Assembly (NCBI GenBank): GCA_009746045.1
Contig: RPFO01000154.1
Span: 8,089,693 to 8,153,692, forward strand
DNA length: 64,000 nt
Reading direction: 5' to 3'
Origin: Mesostigma viride
Lineage: Eukaryota; Streptophyta; Mesostigmatophyceae; Mesostigmatales; Mesostigmataceae
Shown here piece after piece: positions 55,370 through 64,000 of this stretch (position 1 is its first letter; the number at the start of each line of letters is the position of its first letter). Below the pieces are notes generated by a model that saw only the letters and a list, made by a program, of their open reading frames with translations, ran no database searches and had not been told where the DNA came from. A program made the translations under genes and the position numbers.

Positions 55370-56366
55370 GCAGCTTGTTCTTCCAGCACGGGTTCGAGAA
55401 ATCATGTGCCAGAATGACGCAATGTAGTAAGAGTATGAAACAGTAAGCTGCCAAATCTATACAGTTAAGGGATACTATTTGTGCACATTTTCCTCTGTAT
55501 AGTTACCTACAGCATGTGCCTAAAGCTGTCATGGTATTGCAAGCGCGATCGCGATGCAACGTTATGCCGACTTGCGATCAACGGTTCTCCCCGCTTGCGT
55601 CACGATCGAGTTTTTTTTTATTAGTCGATCCTGAAGCGAATATGAACGATATGAAGCCATACCAAATTATCGGTATATATAGGGGTTAATTGTCCAAACA
55701 CTATGGTTAGGTGTTGCCCAGTTGCCATGCGCCCACTAGGACCGCGCGGGTTGAAATCCTAGCTAATTGAAGTGGTAATTGTTACATCAGTCACTACTGT
55801 CTCTAGTGGCTCGCGAAACCGGTCGAGTCGTCACTCATATCACGACACGGTCGTCATCGGGGCGAGTGGCGTTGGCAACTATTGGCATGGCACGGCAAGG
55901 AATGATCCCTAGCTATGATGGCATGGCATGGCCTGCCAATTGGGATGGCAATACCAATTGCCATCCAAGGTAATTGGCACAACGTAGTGATGACAGCTGC
56001 CAAAAGATGCCAAGTGGCATCAAGAAGGGCTGAAAAGTATAGGCCAGAGTTGAAATAGCGCCGCGCCGTTTCCCGCGTTTTCTGATTATTGTCTTCGGAT
56101 CGAAGTGTCCGATGGCGAAACTCCCACATCTGTCCTTGATGATCCTTCCTGCCTTCGTCAAGTCGTAGGTGACGTGATCAAAATTTTTTTTTTTTAACTT
56201 TTCTCCTTTTCCGGCAGGTCTAAACGAGGAAAGAAAGAATTGCATTCGACTGAATAGCACTTGCTAGTTATCGTTATGCTTAGCAAACTTCTTAGAACTT
56301 AGTAGCATTGCGTACTGGAAAGGGCTGCATGCGCTTTTACCGGAATACTTGATATTTGGTGCGATA
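55370..56366. promoter_or_regulatory. Region between the two head-to-head SUMO-like loci
   Basis: About 1 kb serving as the 5' region of both. Contains a T12 run near 56187 and repetitive GGCATGGCA motifs near 55900. No gene seen. Confidence 0.45.
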
Positions 56367-56820
56367 ATGGCGGAAGCAGACAACTTTGGCGCGCGTGTGA
56401 AGCCGGAAGTCAAATATGGGGCATCGGAAACGCAGCCTGAATCGTTCAATATCAAGCTGTTAGATGTGAGGACTGCAAACAGCAAGATCTTCCATGCTGA
56501 TTTCAACGATATCCAGGTTTTCTATATCGGGGCAATAGATAGACGAAAATTAGTAATTCCGTCTTCTACTTAAGTTTCATCGAGCTGTCTCTCTACCTCT
56601 GCTGATTCTCCTCTGGATTTTGCAGCAAAATGGAGGTTCCACCTTTTTTAAAGTAAAACCATCTACGAGCTTGAAGAGAATTCGGGACGCATACTGCAAA
56701 GAGAAACATCTGGACCCAGGAAGCTTCAAGTTGCTGTACGACGGCGAAATCTTAAGTCGTCTCGAAATGACGATGGGCGAGGTAGTGTTTTATTATTATA
56801 ATAAGAGTGCTTTGTCATGA
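56367..56820 (+). CDS. SUMO-like locus 2 (partial model)
   Basis: Exon 1 (56367-56465) encodes MAEADNFGARVKPEVKYGAS then ETQPESFNIKLLD and ends at GAT|GTGAGG. Exon 2 starts at 56626 after TTTTGCAG: QNGGSTFFKVKPSTSLKRIR, DAYCKEKHLDPGSFKLLYDG, EILSRLEMTMGE. The order F-x-I-K...Q-x-G...F-F-K-V-K...L-x3-x-A-Y-C...F-x-L-L-Y-D-G...L-E-M is the ubiquitin-like fold of SUMO. After GE the frame either runs to a stop at 56820 without Gly-Gly or is spliced at GTAGTG (56782) to an exon I could not fix. It lies head-to-head with locus 1, about 1 kb apart. Confidence 0.7.
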
Positions 56821-56945
56821 TGTGTTTCTTAAACAAAGATGTTTTAATTTATGAATGAGCTGTCCGCGCATAGGATCTGGCATCTGCGATGAGTGTGAAA
56901 TGGCTCATTCTTGTAGTATCTCCGAGATGCCTGGGTGGATCAAAC

Positions 56946-57037
56946 AAGCATATTGATTTCAGCGCTTGTCTTTTTGTTCGCACGAGGAGCTAAGCATATT
57001 CATTTCAGCGCTTGTCTTTTTGTTCGCACGAGGAGCT
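56946..57037 (+). repeat. 46-bp tandem duplication
   Basis: The unit AAGCATATT...GAGGAGCT at 56946-56991 is repeated at 56992-57037 with one mismatch (G/C at position 10). Confidence 0.9.
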
Positions 57038-58616
57038 AACTTGGGAATCTCTGTCGATGAAGTGCTTGACAGACATAATGGGCTATTTTTGTTCCGTTTT
57101 TAATAATGTAGACAAGGCCTACTGATGCCCAGCATTGGTACAAGCACTTTTTGTACCTCTTCAACACCTAGTGGAAATTATTAACAGTTTTGCCACATCT
57201 ACCATTTTGCATCAATCAGAAGGTCTGCTGGATACATGTACTATGCTGGGGGACGAGAGCTGCTGATTCCCATTGTACCAGCATTCTTACCCGTTTGCCA
57301 GTGCTGCCACTGAAAATGCCTGCCTATTGAGAAAACGTCCCACGAGGGTGGCCGCATTGCTTTCGAGTCACTTCTTCTTATGACGTGAACAGCTATTGAA
57401 TCTTTTGACACTCTCCATTTTTTATTGTGGTCATTGGGGAGGTTAGGTTCTGTATTGGTAATGTGTCTTTTATTTGCTAATGCCGCTTCTATGCTTGCGT
57501 CACGTCCCCCCTTCGCCCCGCGGCACTTCCACTGTACCTCAGCTATCGGCCTCGTTAGTCGCCGCAGGGGACGAACCCATCGGCGACGGCAGCTCGTTTG
57601 ATGTCGTCCCGGCGATGACGGGGGGTTGGTAGCTACTACACAGTGACGCATTTCGCTCACAAAGACAAAAGGCATTGTGACTCGTAGGCACGTCGCCATT
57701 GCGTGTGGGTCCACTCTGCCATGGACCAGTGTATTGAATCAATACATGGACCCATACCATGAACTAATGGCACAAACTGATGGCAAGAACGTACGGCATG
57801 TATCAATACCACTAACCGGTGCCCTGAAATGTTGCCATGAAGAGAGCAACAGCTTTCATGGCGATGCCTGAGATCGAGGGAAGCCAGCATGGCGCATAGG
57901 CTGTGCTGCATGCCCTGTGTGCCCTGATGGCTGTTCATATCTATTTTTGCATTCTGGACAGCAGCTCCGTGCGTTCACTGAGGAGAGAGTTTGCGATCAT
58001 TATGTTGGCGTTTGTCATGTAATTGAGGAAATCTGCACAGACGGAGTGTGCGAGTTCTGACGCCGGCCTCACCAGTACAGTCTGTGGCCATCACACGGGA
58101 CCAGCCAAGGTGTGCGCACACTGCACCGCCTCGATGAGAGAAGATCACGCTCAATCGAAACAGTGCCGGACTGGTTGCCGCTGAGTTTGGTCTGTTTCAT
58201 GGCGATGTTTCAATTCAAATAAGCACCTGGGCAGGAGGTTGGGCAAGCTGCATGGGCAAGCTACACGGACGAGCTAGTTAGCATGGTGACACTTGTTGGA
58301 CAGACAACACGTAGTCCGCCTCTGGAGAGGTAACATATATTGCATGGGCCCGGATCACTGCAGTTGCCCACATATATTGCAGGTGCCCCCAATTATAATA
58401 TTTGGCCGGCGTTTCTTCGCTAGGGAGTGGTGCTCACTATGGACGAAGCCCGAAGCTATGTACATGCTGATCATGGAGTGAGACAACTATCCTTGAACGC
58501 ATCATTGTTCATAACCTCAAGCTAACTCACTTGCGAAAGTTGTTTGTAGCTTAATGAATTAATTAATGAATTAAACTCGTGCTCCCGTTGGGGAGTCACG
58601 GAGCATTAACCCCGAT
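57038..58616. other. No recognised gene
   Basis: Short open frames on both strands (57241-57714 minus being the longest, 157 codons) show no domain, splice support or repeat match. Confidence 0.4.
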
Positions 58617-59283
58617 GGATGGAGGGAGGGAGGGAGGGAGGGAGGGAGGGAGGGAGGGAGGGAGGGAGGGAGGGAGGGAGGGAGGGAGGGAGGGAGGGAG
58701 GAGGGAGGGAGGGAGGGAGGGAGGGACGGAGGGACGGAGGGACGGAGGGACGGAGGGACGGAGGGACGGAGGGAGGAGGGAGGGAGGGAGGGAGGGAGGG
58801 AGGGAGGGAGGGAGGGAGGGAGGGAGGGAGGAGGGAGGGAGGGAGGGAGGGAGGGAGGGAGGGAGGGAGCGAGGGAAGGAGGGAGGGAGGGAGGGAGGGA
58901 GGGAGGGAGGGAGGGAGGAGGGAGGGAGGGAGGGAGGGAGGGAGGGAGGAGGGGGAGAGGGAGGGAGGAGGGAGGGAGGGAGGGAGGGAGGGAGGGAGGG
59001 AGGGAGGGAGGGAGGGAGGGAGGAGGGAGGGAGGGAGGAGGGAGGGAGGGAGGGAGGGAGGGAGGGAGGGAGAGGGAGGGAGGGAGGAGGGAGGGAGGGA
59101 GGGAGGGAGGGAGGAGGAGGGAGGGAGGGAGGGAGGGAGGGAGGGAGGGAGGAGGGAGGGAGGGAGGAGGAGGGAGGGAGGGAGGGAGGGAGGGAGGGAG
59201 GGAGGGAGGGAGGGAGGGAGGGAGGGAGGGAGGGAGGGAGGGAGGGAGGGAGGGAGGGAGGGAGGGAGGGAGGGAGGGATGGA
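58617..59283. repeat. 667-bp (GGGA)n array with GGAC and GGA variants
   Basis: GGGA units with one block of alternating GGGA/GGAC (58725-58770) and many 3-bp GGA units that shift phase. The flanks are CCCCGATGGAT on the left and GGATGGGTACACACAATCCTACC on the right. Purine-only on the plus strand, so it may form triplex or G-quadruplex structures. The long open frames here are artefacts. Confidence 0.97.
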
Positions 59284-59538
59284 TGGGTACACACAATCCT
59301 ACCGATCTAAGCTATCTACAGGCTATCTACAGAACAATCCTATTCTATATGTTGTCCAAAAACCAAATGTCCTCATTTGAGGACATATCGTCCTTGTTTG
59401 AGACGGGGGGGGTCAGGGGCGCGGTTTTGGCGCCAAATTTGGTCGTAGGGTCACTTGGTGGGTTTGGGCGCGAAACTGGGCTAGGTACTGAGCGCGCCAA
59501 GCCCCCGGGGTCGACAGGGGTCGACCGTACCTCGAAAA

Positions 59539-59731
59539 TATGAGGCGACGAAAAGTACCTACAATAGCAAGAACATCGCAATGCAATCAAGTGTTTTGTC
59601 GAGTGGCGGCTATGGGGTCGTGCCAGTTCCGAGGCTTGCCTGAATGTTATAGGGCATTATTTTGCCCCGGACGAAGACAGCATTTTAGATCGTCATCTAG
59701 TGATTTCGAAGATGCTATTCTTCACGTGCAG
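59539..59731 (+). CDS. Candidate first exon of the TIR-element gene, copy 2
   Basis: ATG 59539 opens MRRRKVPTIARTSQCNQVFC and stays open to DFEDAILHVQ followed by a CAG|GTGCTT donor at 59731. In copy 1 the same stretch has an in-frame TGA after GSFQF. Not a recognised family. Confidence 0.35.
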
Positions 59732-59912
59732 GTGCTTTGTATATGTCAAAAATTTTGTTCATGAACGGATTTAATTAGTGGCATTGTTGAAGAAACTCTG
59801 AGAGCTACGTAGATCGCATGATAGGTCAGTTCGCAGTTCGGTTTTACAATTTCTTTTTCCGCCCAGGCGCTGCGGATATCGCGAGTATGGGTTATGGTAC
59901 GCTTCTGGGCTT

Positions 59913-60194
59913 ATGGGCGACATGGGGAGAAAAGGGACCTGGGCAGTTGCATGCGTCAAAGAGTCTCTATATTTTCGTCGTGATGTCGCAGTCGCGCCTG
60001 GCGAAAATCAGGGCGAGCGCGAGCCATATTTTTCTTTTGCCCCAAGGCTGGGTGCTTCCCACGCGTCACCGTCCTTGAATATATATTTCTTGAGCTGGCC
60101 CGCGCAGCTGGCGGCCTGGGCGCACGTCAAGAACAAGGTTCCGACTGTCATTCTCAACCGCATCGTTTTAAGTAAGCGTGATTGTAACCTATAA
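59913..60194 (+). CDS. Unrecognised ORF of TIR element copy 2 (partner of 16989-17528)
   Basis: Contains CVKESLYFRRDVAVAPGENQ, GEREPYFSFAPRLGASHASP, SLNIYFLSWPAQLAAWAHVK and NKVPTVILNRIVLSK, parallel to copy 1. Both copies are open over ~75 codons despite many nucleotide differences. Real start and splicing unknown. Confidence 0.4.
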   Translation: MGDMGRKGTWAVACVKESLYFRRDVAVAPGENQGEREPYFSFAPRLGASHASPSLNIYFLSWPAQLAAWAHVKNKVPTVILNRIVLSKRDCNL

Positions 60195-60614
60195 CTCCCG
60201 CAGATGTGATAATTCCGGTTGCTTTCAATGCCCAACGTCGTGGTTTTGATTACGTTTATGTCCGGGGAATAACGGAAGTTTGCTGGGCAGTACTTTCTTT
60301 TCCCGTTGCGTCACTGAAAAGGTAAACGGCCTTGCGTTATCAAAACAGCAGCAAGTAGAAGTCGCTGTGCTTAATTGCGATGTGGTAGTTTGATTCAACA
60401 CATATACTGCCTTGTTGCTGAGAAGTTTTTCAAGGCTTGCTGGTACGTTGCCCATATGTTTCTAATGCTTCAACTCATGTCCAAGTGATCAAGACTGGCA
60501 TTCTAAACTTGAGCTTGTCATGTTTAAATTGTGCTTGTGTTACAACTTGTGCCTCTTTGCAGTGTATGTTTCATATATCACGTAAGGGTTCAGCATCATG
60601 GTTTAGCACCGTGG

Positions 60615-61950
60615 TGTTACGGCCCTAACCCATGTTTGGGCGTAACAATTCCTAAAATAAATTAGTTTGGTCAGTCGAAAGTCATTTTGATATTGTTTGA
60701 GACTTTCGATAGTTATCCTTAAGTGTATTAAAAAACAACTCTCTGCTTAGGCGCGGGTAGTTCCGGTGGGGCGCGGGTGGTTCCGGTGGCAAAACGCAGG
60801 GGAAGTGGCGCGGGGGGGGGGGAGCGGCCTCTGAGAAGTAAGGAATACTAAGCGGCAAAACGCAGGGGAAGTGGCGCGGGGAGGGTAGTTCCGGTGGCAA
60901 ACGCAGGGGAAGTGGCGCGGGGGGGGGGAGCGGCCTCTGAGAGGTAAGGAATACTAAGCGAAAATGCCACGTAGGGGCACAAAGAGAGACTGAACTGAAT
61001 CGTACTGAGTTACCGCGAATGAGGGGAAGAAGGGCTAGGGGAGGGAAAGGAGTAGCGACGAATCGAGTGAACTGGAGACGAAAATGGGTCGTGGGGTGCC
61101 CGGAGCTGAGCTGTTCGAAGAGACGGGAAGACTCCTCGGGCTTGGGGGAGGATGAGAGTAGCAGCGAATAGAAGGAAAGGGAAACTGCTTGGGCGAGGGT
61201 AGTTCCGGTGGCAAACGCAGGGGAAGTGGCGCGGGGGGGGGGAGCGGCCTCTGAGAAGTAAGGAATACTCCTTTAGATGTAAAAAACAACTCTCTGCTTG
61301 GGCGCGGGGTAGTTCCGGTGGCAAACGCAGGGGAAGTGGCGCGGGGGGGGGGAGCGGCCTCTGAGAGGTAAGGAATACTAAGCGAAAATGCCACGTAGGG
61401 GCACAAAGAGAGACTGAACTGAATCGTACTGAGTTACCGCGAATGAGGGGAAGAATGGCCGAGTTATTCCATCACCCGGCCCAGGTACCCGTGGCTTTGC
61501 TTTCGGTTTGGTGTGTTACTGGTCTATACCCGGGACTGCCAGGTACCGGGTGCCAGACTGGCGGATACTATGTACATCTACGGCTGATATTAATTGCAGG
61601 CTGCGCTAGAGGTTCGGCCCCCAGCCGACCCGCTGGCATGCACGCCGTCTTGGACAAATGTCGTAGGTGACAATGGCTTCCCATCTTTGGTTTGGAATGA
61701 AATCGACTTGAGTAAAACTCGTCTGCCGAACCAGGGGTCAAATCTGGGCTGCACTAACGCCCTTCGTGCAGTCCATGTACATGCATAATTTATCTAGTTG
61801 TGCATTTAGGGCCTAGCTAGTAATTCCGCGTACTAGCTAGAATTCAGGGCTACATTCACGTAGTCCGGGCGGACAGCAGATTCCGAGTTTATTCAGGTGT
61901 AACCCACGCTAGACTAGGGTCTTTCAGAGCCGCTGGTGCGGCTCGTAACA
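60615..61950 (+). repeat. Gypsy C 5' LTR (1,336 bp)
   Basis: It starts TGTTACGGCCCTAACCC, runs through a TTGGGCGTAACAATTCC stretch parallel to Gypsy A's GGAACGGGCGCAACAATGG, and ends GCGGCTCGTAACA before CTGGTAATCGGAGG. It interrupts TIR copy 2. Internally a ~140-bp segment (AGTTCCGGTGGCAAACGC ... GAGTTACCGCGAATGAGG) occurs at 60887-61026 and 61311-61450, with shorter copies at 60745-60850 and 61195-61275, which explains its length. Confidence 0.75.
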
Positions 61951-61951
61951 C

Positions 61952-61968
61952 TGGTAATCGGAGGATTC
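61952..61968 (+). promoter_or_regulatory. Gypsy C primer-binding site
   Basis: TGGTAATCGGAGGATTC, one base after the LTR, parallel to Gypsy A (34497) and Gypsy B (19587). Confidence 0.65.
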
Positions 61969-62516
61969 GTCTAGGGCCACCCTAGCTCGTACAGAGCGGG
62001 CAGGGCCTCGTGATCTGCCTGACGAGAATCGGTGATCTGCACCAAGACGGCAAGAAACGATAATATCGCATCCGCAGCAAATAGGTGGGCACGCAGCCAT
62101 GGTGGTTGTAGGGCGCGCAGCAGCCATATTGCTCGCTCTGTCCCTCCTCTCTCTGCACGCGTAGAGCGGTGTTGTGTGCTCCCAGCCCTGTTTTCTTGTC
62201 GTTTTCATGTTTGTGCTGTGAGCGCTGGCTCTGGGTACACCGGCCTCGCTCGTTGGTTCACGCAGGCCATAACCGTACAGGCTGGCTTGCGAGGGACTCC
62301 GCGGGAGTGGCTTACGTGCTGGGGCCCGGTACACGGGCGGGTTGTCACGTAGGTTACTCCCTTGTGCTGACAGGTTTTCCTGTCTACGTAATGTCGTTGC
62401 GTTCTTAGATTATAGGGCCTGTTGGCAACCCTTGTGAGCAGGTGATGGTCACTCACTAGAGGTACTCAAGGTTCCTTCTTCTCTGCCTATCCCTGCCTGC
62501 ATGCAATAGACGTGGC

Positions 62517-62942
62517 ATGTCTAATAATAATAATATTAGGCATACTGGGGCACTTAGGGGATGGGACAGTGATGGGTCTAGGCAATTATATTACGCATTG
62601 GCACATGATGGGGGCACAGGCAAGGTAGGGATTTTTTATAGCTGGGTAGACTGCAGGAACAACATAGTAGATAGACATAGGGCTATTTTTAAGGGGTTCG
62701 GGACAGCATGGGAAGCAGATCTGTTTATCCAGGCACACATGACACGTCCCGTAGGATTACATGTAGAAGCCCCACCGCTAGAGATTAGGCCCAGGGCACG
62801 TCCTGCATCTAGGGGGCGTAGGTACGCACATACCAGTGCACTGGCTAGGGTAGAGGACACTACAGCTACGCAGCAGGTTACCGTCACCTTTAACCAGCTG
62901 ACGATTAGCACACACGCTAGCCAGCCGCCCAGCACCCAGTGA
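62517..62942 (+). CDS. Gypsy C ORF1: small RNase H1 hybrid-binding/Cauli_VI-like protein
   Basis: Intact 141-residue frame starting MSNNNNIRHTGALRGWDSDG. Residues ~21-75 carry the domain: RQLYYALAHDGGTGKVGIFY, SWVDCRNNIVDRHRAIFKGF, GTAWEADLFIQAHM. The pattern Y-Y-A-L/V-A...G-I/V-F-x-S-W-x-D/E-C...F-K-x-F-x-T-x-x-E-A-D-x-F-I is that of the N-terminal RNA:DNA-hybrid-binding domain of eukaryotic RNase H1, also found in caulimovirus viroplasmin. The C-terminal half is basic, then T/S-rich and disordered. It ends 127 bp before gag. It probably binds nucleic acid during reverse transcription (inference). Confidence 0.75.
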   Translation: MSNNNNIRHTGALRGWDSDGSRQLYYALAHDGGTGKVGIFYSWVDCRNNIVDRHRAIFKGFGTAWEADLFIQAHMTRPVGLHVEAPPLEIRPRARPASRGRRYAHTSALARVEDTTATQQVTVTFNQLTISTHASQPPSTQ

Positions 62943-63069
62943 CGGGGCCATAGTGATTAGAGGGGCTCATCTATAATATTATAGTATTATATATAATAAT
63001 AGACAGTAGATGTTGTCTTGACCTTTGTTTTTTGCTTCCTTCTCTTCTTGTGGTTGTGGTACGGTAACC

Positions 63070-64000
63070 ATGGCGCCTAAAACAAGGGGTAAAGGTAAAC
63101 CTAAAGGGTCAGAGGTTAGGGAGACGGGTATAGATAGTCCGGCCGTACAGGCACATGAGGAGATATCACAGCGGAGCCCAGCCTCCCAGCAGGGCAGCTC
63201 TGCAGGTCACCCAGGTGTGCTGGCTAGTCCCGCCCGTGAGTCGTACAGACCACAGGCCGGAATGTTCATAGATAGCGAGCAGCAGCAGCATATGCAGGGA
63301 GAATTTTTCAGTAGGTCGGAACGGGTGGAGACCGGCCCGAGGCGGGAGTCTCCCAGGTCAGATCCAATGAGTGCATCCATCCCACCGGCACAGCCCCCGC
63401 AGCAATTGCAGCCGCAGCATGAGCAACCGCCACAGTTGCAACCGCCGCCGCGGCCACAGTGGCAACCGCAGCCGAATGGTCAGCTTAGCCAGAACGCGGC
63501 CTTTTACCATGCGCAACGGGCCCAACGATTAGAGCACCCATGGTCAGTAAACGGACGCGGACGCGGTCGCGGTAGCCCATCCCGGCCGGAACCCGCGCGT
63601 CGTGTATCGTTCAGCAGCGAGCCACAATCCATGGGCACCTCACCGTGGTCGACGGAAGAGGGGGAGGTCGAACTTCCCCCCCGCTACGATGAGGATGCCG
63701 AGGAGCGCCCTGAGACGCGCCTGGGTCAGTCCTTCCCAGCGACGGGCCCCGCGCGTCCTAGCATGGCGCATGGCCCCAACCTGAATCTGAGCCGGTTAGA
63801 CCTCAACGATCCCGGTTACGAACACCCGACATCCGTTTGGTTGCGGCGAGGCGCTGAGACCTCGCGCAGCCAGCCGCGGGCTGCTGGGCCCCCATCGCTG
63901 CCGGCGTCCTTTAACCGTCCGCCCTTTTGCGCTAAAGGAGGCCCGCGGGCGGCCACGGTCAAGGCTCCGCCCATGCCCGATTTCAAAACCGTGCCCAAGT
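63070..64000 (+). CDS. Gypsy C gag, N-terminal 310 residues (continues off window)
   Basis: ATG 63070, in CC-ATG-GC context, opens MAPKTRGKGKPKGSEVRETG and is uninterrupted to the right edge. Q/P-rich disordered region (PPQQLQPQHEQPPQLQPPPR), an RGRGRGRGS-type box, then LSRLDLNDPGYEHPTSVWLR and KAPPMPDFKTVPK, both conserved in Gypsy A gag (37330-37650). Capsid and zinc knuckle should follow outside the window. Pyrimidine-rich leader TTTGTTTTTTGCTTCCTTCTC upstream. This is the only undamaged gag seen here, so this copy may be recent. Confidence 0.82.
   Translation, partial: MAPKTRGKGKPKGSEVRETGIDSPAVQAHEEISQRSPASQQGSSAGHPGVLASPARESYRPQAGMFIDSEQQQHMQGEFFSRSERVETGPRRESPRSDPMSASIPPAQPPQQLQPQHEQPPQLQPPPRPQWQPQPNGQLSQNAAFYHAQRAQRLEHPWSVNGRGRGRGSPSRPEPARRVSFSSEPQSMGTSPWSTEEGEVELPPRYDEDAEERPETRLGQSFPATGPARPSMAHGPNLNLSRLDLNDPGYEHPTSVWLRRGAETSRSQPRAAGPPSLPASFNRPPFCAKGGPRAATVKAPPMPDFKTVPK

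Larger units (their letters stand above)
59353..60614 (+). mobile_element. TIR element, copy 2 (interrupted by Gypsy C)
   Basis: It starts TGTCCAAAAACCAAATGTCCTC, the same as the right end of copy 1 read inverted, and follows copy 1 collinearly (opposite orientation) through both conserved frames. Similarity stops exactly at 60614, where the Gypsy C LTR begins. The other end should lie beyond the right edge, after Gypsy C. Confidence 0.82.

Noticed and set aside
57241-57714. 157-codon minus-strand frame as a gene
   Set aside because: Irregular composition, no motif, overlapping comparable frames on both strands.
58571-59380. Long G-R-E-G and L-P-P-S repeat frames
   Set aside because: Artefact of the GGGA array, open in several frames on both strands.

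Overview
This is nuclear DNA of a eukaryote, most likely a green alga (Chlorophyta). The first 12.4 kb holds two intron-rich genes with clean GT-AG introns. One is a tmcB-like multi-membrane/TPR/PAS protein, a family expanded in chlorophyte algae. The other is a flavin reductase-like protein with a probable plastid transit peptide. Nothing looks bacterial. The lineage call is inference; a chlorophycean or prasinophyte fits best.

Layout. 237-8891 (-): tmcB-like gene, 16 exons visible, running off the left edge. 10272-12382 (+): complete three-exon flavin reductase-like gene, divergent from the first. From about 13.4 kb to the right edge the window is almost entirely transposable elements, many nested and many with both target-site duplications (TSDs) readable.

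Transposon block 1 (13.6-32.4 kb): fragments of two LINE families (LINE-A with a conventional RT; REL-LINE with a CCHC plus PD-D restriction-like endonuclease C-terminus). The REL-LINE has inserted four times end to end at one AT-rich site. Its longest copy is split by a 1,770-bp terminal-inverted-repeat (TIR) element with TSD CGAG. Then comes Gypsy B (LTR, ORF1, gag), which contains another REL-LINE insertion (14-bp TSD) and a complete Copia element (Copia 1, 21502-28973, TSD TGTGG). A hAT element (30485-31965, TSD CTGCGCGG) follows, splitting a coiled-coil ORF.

Transposon block 2 (33.1-52.75 kb) is a four-level nest: LINE-A contains Gypsy A (33809-50781, TSD CTGTG), which contains Copia 2 (40800-49591, TSD ACTTC), which contains a non-autonomous LTR element (42531-45145, TSD CACGG).

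Right end: an 815-bp GGAT/GGGT array, two head-to-head SUMO-like loci (54.6-56.8 kb, one apparently decayed), a 667-bp GGGA array, a second copy of the TIR element, and the 5' half of Gypsy C, whose ORF1 and gag are intact to the window edge.

Most notable biology. The two Copia elements are only distantly related, yet both place the aspartic protease between integrase and reverse transcriptase (canonical Copia order is gag-PR-IN-RT-RH). Both carry DTN/DTQ instead of DTG in that protease, use HGDD as the RT catalytic box, and have LTRs bounded by AGTT...AACT rather than TG...CA. The Gypsy elements encode a separate small ORF upstream of gag that resembles the RNase H1 hybrid-binding / Cauli_VI domain. 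All assignments were made by reading the sequence; no database search was run.
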